From positions 62,001-126,000 of the forward strand of contig NZ_CALVGT010000017.1 in NCBI RefSeq assembly GCF_944327175.1: a DNA stretch of 64,000 nt, given 5' to 3'. A program made the translations under genes and the position numbers. Under the pieces are notes generated by a model. It searched no databases. It saw only the letters and a program-made list of their open reading frames with translations, and was not told the origin of the DNA. Positions 29,972 through 38,921 of the stretch are shown here, piece by piece (positions within the stretch are counted from its first letter, which is position 1; every line of letters begins with the position of its first letter). Origin of the DNA: an uncultured Lactobacillus sp. (GTDB lineage Bacteria; Bacillota; Bacilli; Lactobacillales; Lactobacillaceae).

Positions 29972-32299
29972 TTATTCTTCTTGTCCTTCAGGCGGCAAAA
30001 GCACCTTGCGCGGCTTGGAGCCTTCCGGCGGGCCGACTACCCCGTGCTCTTCCAGCTCGTCAATCAAGCGGGCAGCCCGGTTGTAGCCGATTCTGAATCG
30101 CCGCTGCAGCATGGAGGTGCTGGCTGACTGCTGGTGGCGGACCAGGTCCACGGCCTGCTGGTAGTATTCGTCGTCAACGTCGTCATCGCTATTTTCGCCA
30201 TCATCCCCGGCCTGGGGAATCATTTCCTCGTCGTATTCAGCGCTTTGCTGGCCCTTGACCCAGTCAACGACGGCTTCCACCTCGTCGACGTCGATATAGG
30301 CCCCCTGAATCCGTTCCGGCTTGGAGGCCCCGATCGGCAAATAGAGCATGTCCCCCCTGCCCAGCAGCTTTTCAGCGCCGACCTGGTCCAAAATGGTCCG
30401 GGAGTCGACCCCGCTGGAGACGGCAAAGGAGATTCTTGACGGCACGTTGGCCTTGATCAAACCAGTGATGACGTCCACGCTCGGTCTTTGGGTAGCCAAA
30501 ATCATGTGAATACCGGCGGCCCGGGCCATCTGGCCCAGACGAACGATGGAATTTTCCACGTCGTGGCCGCCGACCATCATCAAGTCACTCAATTCGTCAA
30601 CAACGACCAAAATATACGGCAAAGGCTCCATTACTGGCCGGCTGCTGTCTTTGTTGTTCTCAGCCACCTTGCGGTTGTATTCGCCCATATTGCGGACGCT
30701 GCCGGCAGCAAAAAGCTTGTAGCGCCGCTCCATTTCGTCGACGACTTTTTTCAGGGCCTTGGAAGCCAGGCGGGAGTCAGTGACAACCGGGATCATCAAG
30801 TGGGGTACTCCGCTGTAGACTGACAATTCAACCATCTTCGGGTCGATCAAAACCAGCTTGACTTCATCCGGCCGGGCCTTCATCAAGATGCTGGTCAAAA
30901 TCGTGTTAATGGCCACAGATTTACCAGACCCGGTTGACCCGGCTACCAGCAAGTGGGGCATCTTGGTCAAGTCAGCACTGATAATCTGACCGGTCACGTC
31001 CTTGCCTAAAGGCACCATCAAAGGATGGTCCTTGGCCTTTTGGTCCTGGTGCTCCATGGCGTCCTTAAAGGCTACGGACTGGGCCTTCTGGTTAGGAACT
31101 TCGATCCCGATATAAGGCTTGCCCGGAATCGGAGCTTCAATTCTGATATCCTTGGCGGCCAGGGCCAGGGCTAAGTCATCGGCCAGGTTGACGATCCGGG
31201 AGACCTTGACTCCGACGGCTGGCTGGACTTCGTAGCGGGTAATGGTCGGGCCCAAAATTGCCTTTTTAACATTGACTTCCACCCCGAAACTCTTGAAGGT
31301 TTCCTCCAAAATAGCCGTGTTTTGCCCGATTTTGTCCTTGTCGCTGGACTGGTCGCTAGCTTGGACAGCCTTTAACAGGGATAGGGGCGGGAACTGGTAG
31401 TTGTCATCATAGCTGACCATGCTCTTGTCCAGTCCATGGTCAACCTGCTGGTCGGCCAAAATCATCTTCTGGTCGTCTTCAGCCTGGCTACGGGGCTTGG
31501 GCAGGTCATCCAGTTCCAGTGAATGGGTAACCGGCGGGTCAGGATGCTGCTCAGCCACCTGGATTTCCGGCAGGGATGGCTTGGCCGGCTGAGTCTCTTC
31601 GCTATCCCGCCAAGGGTCGGCCAGCTTCTCCCGGTTGTTGGGTTCTTTTCTTTGCTGCTCCCTGTATTCAGAATACTTTTCCTTCAGCTGGCCAGCTCCA
31701 TCCTTGCTCTGCTGGATGAAGGAGCGGCTGATTTTTTGAAAAGCGGTGACCAAGTCGCGGAATTTGACATCAAAGAACATCAAAATCCCGCTGATTATGT
31801 TCAAAACGGCCAGGAACAAGCCGCCAATCTGGCCTAAAAGCTGGTAGAAGATCCCGTACAGGAAGCTCCCGATCCAGCCCCCGCCGACGCTGACGGTGAT
31901 ATTGGCCCGGGCTAGTTCTTCAAAGATCACGTTCTTGAAGGCGGGCAAAAATTCGCTGTGGACGCTTCTGACATTGAAAAAACGGCTGGCCAGGATGTAC
32001 AAAAGGCCCAGGTAAGCCAAAGTTAAGCCGCTGGTCCGCTTAAAACCGAAGCGGGGCGGCTGCCCGTAAATCAGCATGACTAGGCCCAAAATAGCCAGAA
32101 AGGCGCCGCCTAAAAGGTAGCTGTCCCCGATCAAAAGCCGCAAGAGGTTGGCCAATTCCTTGCCCAGCCAACCAAAGCGCAATAACGCCAAAATGGCTAC
32201 CAGGATCAAGACGATCCCGGTAACCACCCAGCTCAAAGATTCTTCTGTTTTCTTTTTACTTTTATTTTTACGATTAGCCTGCCTTTTCTTTCGAGGCAT
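29972..32299 (-). CDS. ftsK: DNA translocase FtsK/SpoIIIE
   Basis: A 775-residue translocase that clears chromosomal DNA from the closing septum. A Lys/Arg-rich start is followed by four membrane helices (about residues 25-185), a variable Gln/Asp-rich linker, and the motor domain with Walker A VAGSTGSGKSVAINTIL (about 450), Walker B ILVVVDELSDLMM, and a C-terminal winged helix (DDEYYQQAVDLVRHQQSAS) that reads KOPS/SRS sites. It leads the ftsK-ymfF-ymfH-ymfI-rodZ-pgsA row. Confidence 0.97.
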   Translation of the reverse strand: MPRKKRQANRKNKSKKKTEESLSWVVTGIVLILVAILALLRFGWLGKELANLLRLLIGDSYLLGGAFLAILGLVMLIYGQPPRFGFKRTSGLTLAYLGLLYILASRFFNVRSVHSEFLPAFKNVIFEELARANITVSVGGGWIGSFLYGIFYQLLGQIGGLFLAVLNIISGILMFFDVKFRDLVTAFQKISRSFIQQSKDGAGQLKEKYSEYREQQRKEPNNREKLADPWRDSEETQPAKPSLPEIQVAEQHPDPPVTHSLELDDLPKPRSQAEDDQKMILADQQVDHGLDKSMVSYDDNYQFPPLSLLKAVQASDQSSDKDKIGQNTAILEETFKSFGVEVNVKKAILGPTITRYEVQPAVGVKVSRIVNLADDLALALAAKDIRIEAPIPGKPYIGIEVPNQKAQSVAFKDAMEHQDQKAKDHPLMVPLGKDVTGQIISADLTKMPHLLVAGSTGSGKSVAINTILTSILMKARPDEVKLVLIDPKMVELSVYSGVPHLMIPVVTDSRLASKALKKVVDEMERRYKLFAAGSVRNMGEYNRKVAENNKDSSRPVMEPLPYILVVVDELSDLMMVGGHDVENSIVRLGQMARAAGIHMILATQRPSVDVITGLIKANVPSRISFAVSSGVDSRTILDQVGAEKLLGRGDMLYLPIGASKPERIQGAYIDVDEVEAVVDWVKGQQSAEYDEEMIPQAGDDGENSDDDVDDEYYQQAVDLVRHQQSASTSMLQRRFRIGYNRAARLIDELEEHGVVGPPEGSKPRKVLLPPEGQEE

Positions 32300-32318
32300 T
32301 TCTTCACCTGCTCAATTC

Positions 32319-32714
32319 TTAGAAATTAGGTTCAAAGTCCAAGTTGATCGGTTCGTCCAAGGCAACCTGGCTAACTTCGTAAGTCAAGGTTTCGATGTAT
32401 TCAACCAGCGGCCGGCTGAGCAAACGGTAGGTTTCCTGGTCCAGGTCCTGGCCGTCGCCGTGGTATCCTAAAAGTTGAACGACTTGGGTGTTGACCCCGC
32501 TGATTTCGATGATGTTGTCTTCGTCTGGCGTAACATCGTAGACAACGGCTACTTCGTAGTAGCCGCCTCCTTCGCCAGCATCTTCAACGCCGTCTTCGCC
32601 AGTAGCGACTACCTGACGGATAGCCACGTTGACTTCGTTCTTTTCTTCTGGTTCATCGAGCAGGTCATAGTGAAAGGCGCGAACGATGATTGGGGTCTGC
32701 TTGTTAAATTCCAT
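32319..32714 (-). CDS. DUF1149 family protein
   Basis: A 131-residue acidic soluble protein without signal peptide or membrane helix, of the DUF1149 family found in Lactobacillales. Features are a central Gly/Asp/Glu run (GEDGVEDAGEGGGYYEV) between two predicted beta-rich parts. Function is unknown. GAGGTAAAATC precedes the ATG. It lies between trmL and ftsK on the same strand with short gaps and no terminator, so it may be co-transcribed with either. Confidence 0.75.
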   Translation of the reverse strand: MEFNKQTPIIVRAFHYDLLDEPEEKNEVNVAIRQVVATGEDGVEDAGEGGGYYEVAVVYDVTPDEDNIIEISGVNTQVVQLLGYHGDGQDLDQETYRLLSRPLVEYIETLTYEVSQVALDEPINLDFEPNF

Positions 32715-32744
32715 GATTTTACCTCATAAATTTCTTTTTAGCCA

Positions 32745-33302
32745 CTAATGCTTAGGCAGGTTCCGCTGGTAGCGGCCAGGACGGTTGTAGTCGTCCTTAA
32801 GCTTGTCGTTGTCATAGTGGTGGGACTTTTCCATGTGGGGGAAGCCTTGCTGGCGCAGAGCTTCAAAAATTACGATTGCTGCCGAATTAGACAGGTTGAA
32901 GGCCCGGATCTTGTCGGACATGGGAATGCGGAGATTGCGGTCTTCGTATTGCCGCATGAAGGTTTCCGGCAGGCCGGTCGTTTCCCGGCCAAAAACAAAG
33001 TAGTAGTCCTTGCTTTCATCCGTATAGTCGACCTCAGTGTAGGACTTGCTGGAGAACTTGGAGATCAAGTACATCTCGGCATTGTCCGGCAAAGAGTCTA
33101 GAAAAGCCCGCAGGTCATCGTGGCGGCGGATTTCGACTTCACCGCCGTAATCCAGAACTGCCCGCTTGAGGTGCTTGTCATCCAAGCGGAAGCCCAAGGG
33201 CTCGATCAAGTCCAAGACCGTGTTGGTTCCCGCGCAGGTTCTGGCGATATTGCCAGTATTGTCGGGGATTTCCGGCTCAAACAAAACAATATGGTTGGTC
33301 AT
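32745..33302 (-). CDS. trmL: tRNA (cytidine/uridine-34-2'-O)-methyltransferase
   Basis: A 185-residue SPOUT-class enzyme that methylates the wobble base of tRNA-Leu. The family motifs are IPDNTGNIARTCAGTN at the N-terminus, FGRETTGLP near residue 105, and RIPMSDKIRAFNLSNSAAIVIFEALRQ at the C-terminal knot. Its ATG overlaps the stop of the AI-2E-type gene (ATGA). The C-terminus has about 20 extra polar residues. Confidence 0.93.
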   Translation of the reverse strand: MTNHIVLFEPEIPDNTGNIARTCAGTNTVLDLIEPLGFRLDDKHLKRAVLDYGGEVEIRRHDDLRAFLDSLPDNAEMYLISKFSSKSYTEVDYTDESKDYYFVFGRETTGLPETFMRQYEDRNLRIPMSDKIRAFNLSNSAAIVIFEALRQQGFPHMEKSHHYDNDKLKDDYNRPGRYQRNLPKH

Positions 33303-34480
33303 TTATTTCCTTTCTTTTCTTCTTGTTCAGCCTGGTCTTCATCCTGGAAACTGTCGTCATAGAGGTGGGAAACCTTCCGGTAGTACTGGTAGATGTGGGT
33401 CAAAAGGATCTTCATCACCGCGTAGGCGGGAATTCCGCCGACTACGCCCCACAGACCCCAGACTGAGCCCGCCCCCAGCATGACAATGATCGTCGTGGCC
33501 GGATGCATCTTCAAACGGTTGCCGACAACCAGCGGACTGATGACCCGGGTTTCGATGATCTGCTCAATGAAGAAGACGGCAAGAACCTTCGCCACCATCG
33601 GCAAATTAGTCACCAAGGCGATGATCAAGGCCGGAATCAAACCGATAAAGGTCCCAAAGTAAGGGATCAGGTTCAAACAGCCAGCGCAGATCGCCAGGGC
33701 TGCCCCGTAAGGCTCGCCGATAATCGCGTAGCCGATGAAGAACATAATCCCCACGCAGATGGCCACAGAGACCTGGCCGATCACGTAAGAGGACACGGCC
33801 TGGTTGACTTCGTGAAGCAGGTTACTGGTCGCCTGCTCCCAGCGCTGGGGTGCGAATTTGACCAGAAACGGCCGCAATTTGTGCCCATCTTTCAGCATAA
33901 AAAAGAGCAAAAACGGGGCCGTGGCTAGGGTCGTGAAAACAGCCGTCGCCACGGTAACCGCGCTGGTCAAATTGCCCAAGGCGCTGGAGACGGTTGACCC
34001 CATACTCTTGCCGAAATTCTTCTGCAAAGAAGTCATCTGCTTTTGCAGAGAATCGCGCAGACCGCTGAATTTCGGGCTGTGCAGGAGTTCATCAACCGCG
34101 TTGGTCGAATTCTTCCAGATCGTGGGCCAGTTCTTAACTAAAGAGTCAATCTGGCTCTGCACGACCGGGATCAAGGAATTGATAGCCCAGATCAAGAAGA
34201 CCGTCACTATGGCAAAAATCACCAGGATGGTGACCGTCCGCGGCACCTTGAACTTCTCCTCTAGCTTGTCCACCACCGGCTCCATCAGATAGTACTGGAC
34301 CATGGCCACCAAAACTGGCGGCATGATGGCACTGATGAAGGTGTTGACCGGGTTCAAGATAAAGGAAATCTTGTTGAAGACCAGAATGATCACCAAGGCC
34401 AAGAGCACATTGATCAAGCCGACGCTGAAGCGGTTATTAAGCACCCAGTCCGTAAAAAGGCTCGTGTCTCTTTTCTTCAT
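33299..34480 (-). CDS. AI-2E family (UPF0118) transporter
   Basis: A 393-residue polytopic protein with about seven to eight hydrophobic segments and the family blocks PYFGTFIGLIPA and IEQIIETRVISPLVVGNRLKMHP. Members include the quorum-signal exporter TqsA and sodium/proton antiporters, so the substrate cannot be named. The acidic tail QDEDQAEQEEKKGNK is cytoplasmic. It is the first of an overlapping pair with trmL and follows the glucitol-type IIA gene by 9 bases. Confidence 0.88.
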   Translation of the reverse strand: MKKRDTSLFTDWVLNNRFSVGLINVLLALVIILVFNKISFILNPVNTFISAIMPPVLVAMVQYYLMEPVVDKLEEKFKVPRTVTILVIFAIVTVFLIWAINSLIPVVQSQIDSLVKNWPTIWKNSTNAVDELLHSPKFSGLRDSLQKQMTSLQKNFGKSMGSTVSSALGNLTSAVTVATAVFTTLATAPFLLFFMLKDGHKLRPFLVKFAPQRWEQATSNLLHEVNQAVSSYVIGQVSVAICVGIMFFIGYAIIGEPYGAALAICAGCLNLIPYFGTFIGLIPALIIALVTNLPMVAKVLAVFFIEQIIETRVISPLVVGNRLKMHPATTIIVMLGAGSVWGLWGVVGGIPAYAVMKILLTHIYQYYRKVSHLYDDSFQDEDQAEQEEKKGNK

Positions 34481-34489
34481 TAATCCAGC

Positions 34490-34870
34490 CTACAGGTGTT
34501 CGTAAACGATTTCGTCGTTGACTCTGAACTTAGGCATTTCCTGGTCTTCTGGTAAGTCCAGGTAGAGGGCGTTGGACATTGGCTTCTTTGGCACTTTGTC
34601 AGTGAAAAAGAGGCTGGCATGCTGCAAGGCCCGCAAGTTGCTGACCGCCATAGGTCCAACATAGTTGATCAAGAAGGTCGTTCCATCGATGGTTACCGTG
34701 TCCCCCTTCTTGAGCACGACTGCCTGGGCAGCCTGTTCATCATCGAAGGCTTGGATGACGGAAACGTCCTGCAGTTCATCATTGGCCGTCTGGCCAAATA
34801 AAATTACAACGCGGTCTTTTTCACTGATTGCGTTTGGTCCGATTGTTTTAATTGTAGATATCCATTTCAT
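34490..34870 (-). CDS. Orphan PTS glucitol/sorbitol-type IIA domain protein
   Basis: A 126-residue protein matching the glucitol/sorbitol IIA family (LFGQTANDELQD, GTTFLINYVGPMAVSNLRALQHASLFF). No IIB or IIC gene is nearby. In E. coli SrlB the phosphorylated His43 lies in CFIHCHGE; the matching stretch here is SVIQAFDDE, so that His is Gln. I therefore expect no phosphotransfer and a regulatory or vestigial role. I chose the ATG at 34870 (MKWISTIK), with AGGTGA upstream, over an extension of 13 residues. Confidence 0.8.
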   Translation of the reverse strand: MKWISTIKTIGPNAISEKDRVVILFGQTANDELQDVSVIQAFDDEQAAQAVVLKKGDTVTIDGTTFLINYVGPMAVSNLRALQHASLFFTDKVPKKPMSNALYLDLPEDQEMPKFRVNDEIVYEHL

Positions 34871-34972
34871 TTTTATCACCTGGTTAAATTCTAACATACT
34901 CACTGCCAACTTAAAGCAAAGAAGAAAAGAATTGTTAATTATTCTTTACGGACGACTATCTCTTATCGACAT

Positions 34973-35001
34973 TTGCCAAAGATAAGCTTAATATTTAAAT
35001 T
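34973..35001 (+). promoter_or_regulatory. Promoter of the lactonase-uppP unit
   Basis: TTGCCA (34973-34978) and TAAATT (34996-35001) are spaced by 17 bases and lie about 35 bases before the TTG start of the lactonase gene. Confidence 0.55.
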
Positions 35002-35034
35002 AGACTTATTGTGGAGTAAATAAGGAGGTTTAAA

Positions 35035-36045
35035 TTGCATATTTTAATCGGCGGCTACACCAGGCACGAGTCAGCCGGCATCTACCAGTTTGACTTTATC
35101 GGCTCCAGTGACCAGGCCCATCTGGAACAAAGAAGAAACGTCGTTGAAGTCGGCGGGCCAACCTATTTCCAAAAAGACGGCCAGTTCATTTTTACCATTA
35201 AGAATGAAAACGGCCAAGGTGGCATCGCGGCCTTTGCAAACGGCAAGCTGGTCAGCCAACTGCTGCACGAAGGGTCTTCTCCGGCTTATATCGGTATCAA
35301 CAAGGAAAAGAAGCTGCTCTACACGGCTAACTACCACACTGGCGTCTTGGCCGTCATCAGCTATGATGACCAGGGCCAGCTGACCCTGCTTGACCAGGTC
35401 AAGCACGAAAACAAGGCTTTGGGGCCGCGGCCTGAACAAGCCGGCGCTCACCCGCACTACTTTGATGAAACTCCGGGCGGGCACCTGGTTTCCTGCGACC
35501 TGGGCCAAGACAGAGTCGACTTCTACGCTTTTGACGGGCAAAAGCTTGAGCATTTGGCTAGCTACCAAAATGAAGACGGCTTTGGCACCCGCCACCTTGC
35601 CTTCTCTCCGGACGGCAAGTACTTCTACGTGGCCGGCGAACTTTCCAGCCAGGTCAACGTGGTCAAGTTTGACGAGGGAAACTGGATGTTCCGGTCCCTG
35701 GCGACCTATTCAACCATTCCGGAAAGCTGGGACCAGCACAACGGGGCAGCGGCCATCCGCCTGTCAAGTGACGGCAAGTTCCTTTACGTGTCCAACCGCG
35801 GCCACGACTCAATCGCCGTCTTTGCCGTTTTGCCAGACCAGACCTTGAAGCTGGTCCAGCGGGTGTCAACTTTTGGCGAATTCCCGCGGGACTTCAACTG
35901 GGACGCGGAGGAAAAGTACGTCGTTGCCGCCAACCAAAACAGCAACAACGCTACCCTTTACCAGCGGCAAAGCGATGGGACTTTGACCCCGCTGGAAAAG
36001 GACATCGCGGTTCCGGAAGGCACCAGAGTTTTATTCACTGATTAA
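35035..36045 (+). CDS. Lactonase family protein (6-phosphogluconolactonase-like)
   Basis: A 336-residue beta-propeller protein of the YkgB/Pgl lactonase family. Repeating blades end in Asp/Gly-containing turns (FAFSPDGKYFYVAGE-like LAFSPDGKYFYVAG; LSSDGKFLYVSNRGHDSIAVF is the signature). Such enzymes hydrolyse 6-phosphogluconolactone, though the substrate is not proven for this branch. It starts at TTG with a strong AAGGAGG 6 bases upstream and is followed by uppP after 23 bases. Confidence 0.88.
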   Translation: MHILIGGYTRHESAGIYQFDFIGSSDQAHLEQRRNVVEVGGPTYFQKDGQFIFTIKNENGQGGIAAFANGKLVSQLLHEGSSPAYIGINKEKKLLYTANYHTGVLAVISYDDQGQLTLLDQVKHENKALGPRPEQAGAHPHYFDETPGGHLVSCDLGQDRVDFYAFDGQKLEHLASYQNEDGFGTRHLAFSPDGKYFYVAGELSSQVNVVKFDEGNWMFRSLATYSTIPESWDQHNGAAAIRLSSDGKFLYVSNRGHDSIAVFAVLPDQTLKLVQRVSTFGEFPRDFNWDAEEKYVVAANQNSNNATLYQRQSDGTLTPLEKDIAVPEGTRVLFTD

Positions 36046-36068
36046 GTTAGGAGTATTTTTTTAGTAAC

Positions 36069-36896
36069 ATGCTAGACATTTTCAAAGCCATCATTCTCGG
36101 CATCATCGAAGGGGTTACGGAGTTTCTGCCGATTTCCTCAACTGGCCACCTCTACCTGGCCGACTACATCATCAAGTTAGACCAGCCAACCAGCTTTATC
36201 AACATGTTCATGGTTGTCATCCAGCTGGGAGCCATCTTGAGCGTCATCGTGATCTACTTTAACAAACTGAATCCTTTTGCCCCGTCAAAGAGCAAGCGGG
36301 AAAAAGGGCAGACCTGGCAGATCTGGTTCAAGGTCATCGCGGCTGTCCTGCCGTCAATCATCATCGGCCTGCCGCTGAATGACTGGCTGGAAGAAAACAT
36401 GACCTCCTGGCAGGTAATTTCCGCCACCTTGATCATCTACGGTATCCTCTTCATCGCCTTGGAAAATTACTACGCCAAGCGGCAACCGAGCATGACTGAT
36501 TTAAACAAGATGAGCTATAAGACCGCTCTCTTGATCGGCTGCTTCCAGGTTTTGTCCATGATCCCAGGGACTTCCCGGTCCGGGGCAACTATTCTGGGGG
36601 CCATGCTGATCGGGTCAAGCCGCTACGTGGCAACTGAGTTCTCCTTCTTCCTGGCTATCCCGACCATGTTCGGGGCATCCCTTTTGAAGCTGGTCAAGTT
36701 CTTCAAGGCCGGTCACGTCTTTGTCGGCAACCAGCTGGCCATCCTCTTGGTCGGCATGGTCGTTTCCTTCATCGTGGCCTACCTGTCAATCAAGTTCCTG
36801 CTGAAGTACGTGCAGACCCACGACTTCAAGCCATTTGGCTGGTACCGGATTGTTTTGGGGATCATCGTCATCATCTGCGGTCTGGTATTTGCGTAA
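36069..36896 (+). CDS. uppP: Undecaprenyl-diphosphatase
   Basis: A 275-residue BacA/UppP with about eight hydrophobic segments. The two catalytic motifs are present: [15 protein letters not shown] (about residue 16) and [10 protein letters not shown] (about 165). It recycles the C55 lipid carrier used for peptidoglycan and teichoic acid. The AGGAG site is 15 bases from the ATG, longer than usual, but no other in-frame start exists. Confidence 0.97.
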   Translation: MLDIFKAIILGIIEGVTEFLPISSTGHLYLADYIIKLDQPTSFINMFMVVIQLGAILSVIVIYFNKLNPFAPSKSKREKGQTWQIWFKVIAAVLPSIIIGLPLNDWLEENMTSWQVISATLIIYGILFIALENYYAKRQPSMTDLNKMSYKTALLIGCFQVLSMIPGTSRSGATILGAMLIGSSRYVATEFSFFLAIPTMFGASLLKLVKFFKAGHVFVGNQLAILLVGMVVSFIVAYLSIKFLLKYVQTHDFKPFGWYRIVLGIIVIICGLVFA

Positions 36897-36899
36897 TAC

Positions 36900-36927
36900 T
36901 TGTATTCGCGCGAAAGTATGCTATGAT
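36900..36927 (+). promoter_or_regulatory. Promoter before the 62-residue membrane protein
   Basis: TTGTAT (36900-36905), a 16-base spacer, and the extended -10 TGC-TATGAT (36922-36927). Confidence 0.55.
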
Positions 36928-36967
36928 TACTGCTTAAGGATAGCAAGCTAGAGGACGGTGAATAAAC

Positions 36968-37156
36968 ATGTTAAGTTTGCTTTGCTTACTATTTATTTTA
37001 TGGCTCTGCTGGAAGATGGGCGTAGCCCTCTGGCGGGTTCTGATCTTTTTGATCGGAGTCGGCCTGGCCTTTGCCTTGATCAGCTCAGTAGTTTTGCCGC
37101 TGCTGGCCATCTGTGCCCTCGGGGGCCTGGCTTGGGCAGTAATCTCAAACGCGTAA
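36968..37156 (+). CDS. Small two-helix membrane protein, unknown
   Basis: A 62-residue protein that is almost entirely hydrophobic: two or three helices (LLCLLFILWLCWKMGVALW, VLIFLIGVGLAFALISSVV, PLLAICALGGLAWAVIS). GAGG lies upstream of the ATG, there is a promoter at 36900-36927, and a strong terminator follows, so it is an independent unit. No family is recognised. Confidence 0.65.
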   Translation: MLSLLCLLFILWLCWKMGVALWRVLIFLIGVGLAFALISSVVLPLLAICALGGLAWAVISNA

Positions 37157-37180
37157 AAAATAGATAACAGATAAATAAGA

Positions 37181-37214
37181 AAAGGAGACAGGCCTGCCTG
37201 TCTCCTTTTTTGCT
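37181..37214. terminator. Bidirectional terminator between the small membrane gene and rluD-like gene
   Basis: A 12-bp perfect stem AAAGGAGACAGG / CCTGTCTCCTTT with a 4-base loop and T-runs on both strands, placed between convergent genes. Confidence 0.92.
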
Positions 37215-37215
37215 T

Positions 37216-38124
37216 TTATTTTTCTGCTTCCTGCTTTAGCTGCCGCCACAAGCCCTGCATGTCGCTTGGGTCGGGAATCTCAATCTCTCGCTCTTCCCCG
37301 CTGAAGGGGTTGGGGAAGGCCAGGTAGAAGCAGTTCAAGGCCTGGCGGGCAAAATCATCCTTGGCCCCGTAAAGGTCGTCTCCATAAAGGACATGGCCGA
37401 TAGAAGCCATGTGGATCCGGATCTGGTGGGTCCGGCCGGTCAACAGGCGGAGTTCAACCAAGCTGGCCCCCGGGACCTGGTCAAGAACCCGATATTCAGT
37501 CAAGGCCCTTTGCCCCTTTGGGTTGACCTCCCGCTTGACCGTGTCCCCCACCCGGGCGAGGGGCTTGTCGATCAAGCCGCTTAAGTCCTCTTCGGCGAAG
37601 TTGCCATGGACGATAGCGTGGTACTTTTTGATAAAAGCATCCTTGCCCAGCTTGCTGAAGCGGTCATGGGCAATGGCGTTCTTGCCCAAGAGAACCAGGC
37701 CGGAAGTATCCTGGTCCAGCCGGGTCACGATGTGGGGCTTGACGTAGGCCGGATTGACCCCCTGCTTTTCAAAGTAGGCCAAAACCCGGTTGATTACCGC
37801 GTCTTCTGCATGAAAGCCGGAAGGAATCGACAAGAGGCCAGCTGGCTTGTTGATCACCAAATAGTCAGCCGTTTCTTCAACGATGGCCAGGGGTCGGCGG
37901 GAGACCTTGAGCCAGGGGTTGACCGGCTCTTGGCCCATCAAAAAGTGGACCACGTCCCCTTCTTTTAGCCGGTAGCTGCCATTCCGGCGGTGGTGGTTGA
38001 CCAGCATCATCCCGCCGTGATTCTTGCAGTTGTTGACTGCCCGTCGGGAAAAACCTTTTTTCAGCAAAAAATGACTCAGCTGGCCTGGGTCATTTTTCGC
38101 GACAATCATTTTGTATACTTGCAC
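37216..38124 (-). CDS. RluA/RluD family pseudouridine synthase
   Basis: A 302-residue RNA pseudouridine synthase. The catalytic Asp is in VTRLDQDTSGLVLL (about residue 140); LLTGRTHQIRIHM and an S4-like N-terminal region (FSRRAVNNCKNHGGMMLVN) are present. Which uridine is modified cannot be told; position next to nadK and relQ matches Bacillus YjbO. The start is GTG, sharing one base with the nadK stop (TAGTG). Confidence 0.93.
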   Translation of the reverse strand: MQVYKMIVAKNDPGQLSHFLLKKGFSRRAVNNCKNHGGMMLVNHHRRNGSYRLKEGDVVHFLMGQEPVNPWLKVSRRPLAIVEETADYLVINKPAGLLSIPSGFHAEDAVINRVLAYFEKQGVNPAYVKPHIVTRLDQDTSGLVLLGKNAIAHDRFSKLGKDAFIKKYHAIVHGNFAEEDLSGLIDKPLARVGDTVKREVNPKGQRALTEYRVLDQVPGASLVELRLLTGRTHQIRIHMASIGHVLYGDDLYGAKDDFARQALNCFYLAFPNPFSGEEREIEIPDPSDMQGLWRQLKQEAEK

Positions 38125-38921
38125 TATCTGTCACCAATGAAGGCATCGTTGACCCGCTCCCAAAAATGGTGGTGGCCATACTGGTAAAAGCGAATCTCTT
38201 CCGCCGCAATTTTATAATCTACTTTCTGCACGTCGGTCAAGCTGATCCTTTCCCCGTCGACGATCACGACCGCCCGGTCGGAAATCTTCGGCACGATGGT
38301 GATCCACTCATCCGGGGCAATAACGACAGGCGAGCCCACCGTCCGGAAGACCAGGTTGTTGATCGAGGCAATTTCGGTCAGCTGCAGGGCCTTGAGGCGG
38401 GGGTGGATTACCGCTCCGCCCAAGGACTTGCTGTAGGCCGTTGACCCGGTCGGGGTTGACACGCAAAGGCCGTCGCCCCGGAAATTCTCAAAGCGCTCGC
38501 CCCCGAGCCAGACCTCAGCTTCCATGGTCTTGGAAATCCGCTTGATTGAGGCTTCATTTAAGGCCAAAAAGCGCTTTTCCCCGCAGCTGGTGGTTACCTT
38601 CATGTCCAAAAGCGGGTAGCCCACCTCGTTTTCTTCAACGGGATGGCTGGCCAGGGCGTCAACCAGCTTCTCCATGTCATAGTTCCGCCAGTCGGTGTAA
38701 AAGCCCAGGTGGCCGGTGTGGATGCCGGCAAAGCAGACCTTGTCCAGCTGCTGCTTATACTTGTGAAAGGCAGAGATCAAGGTCCCGTCACCGCCGACGG
38801 AAATTACCAGGTCAGGATGCTGCTGGTCCTGCAAAATGCCTTTTTCCGCGAGCAGCACCTGCAGGTGCCGGACCGCCACCTGGGTGGTCACGCGGTCATT
38901 GTGAACGATAGCTACTTTCAT
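38124..38921 (-). CDS. nadK: NAD kinase
   Basis: A 265-residue enzyme that makes NADP from NAD. GGDGTLISAF (about residue 44) and the substrate loop SVSTPTGSTAYSKSLGGA are diagnostic; a basic KISDRAVVIVDGERI segment follows. It overlaps relQ by four bases and touches the pseudouridine synthase gene, making relQ-nadK-rluD one coupled operon, as in Bacillus (yjbM-nadK-yjbO). Confidence 0.97.
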   Translation of the reverse strand: MKVAIVHNDRVTTQVAVRHLQVLLAEKGILQDQQHPDLVISVGGDGTLISAFHKYKQQLDKVCFAGIHTGHLGFYTDWRNYDMEKLVDALASHPVEENEVGYPLLDMKVTTSCGEKRFLALNEASIKRISKTMEAEVWLGGERFENFRGDGLCVSTPTGSTAYSKSLGGAVIHPRLKALQLTEIASINNLVFRTVGSPVVIAPDEWITIVPKISDRAVVIVDGERISLTDVQKVDYKIAAEEIRFYQYGHHHFWERVNDAFIGDR

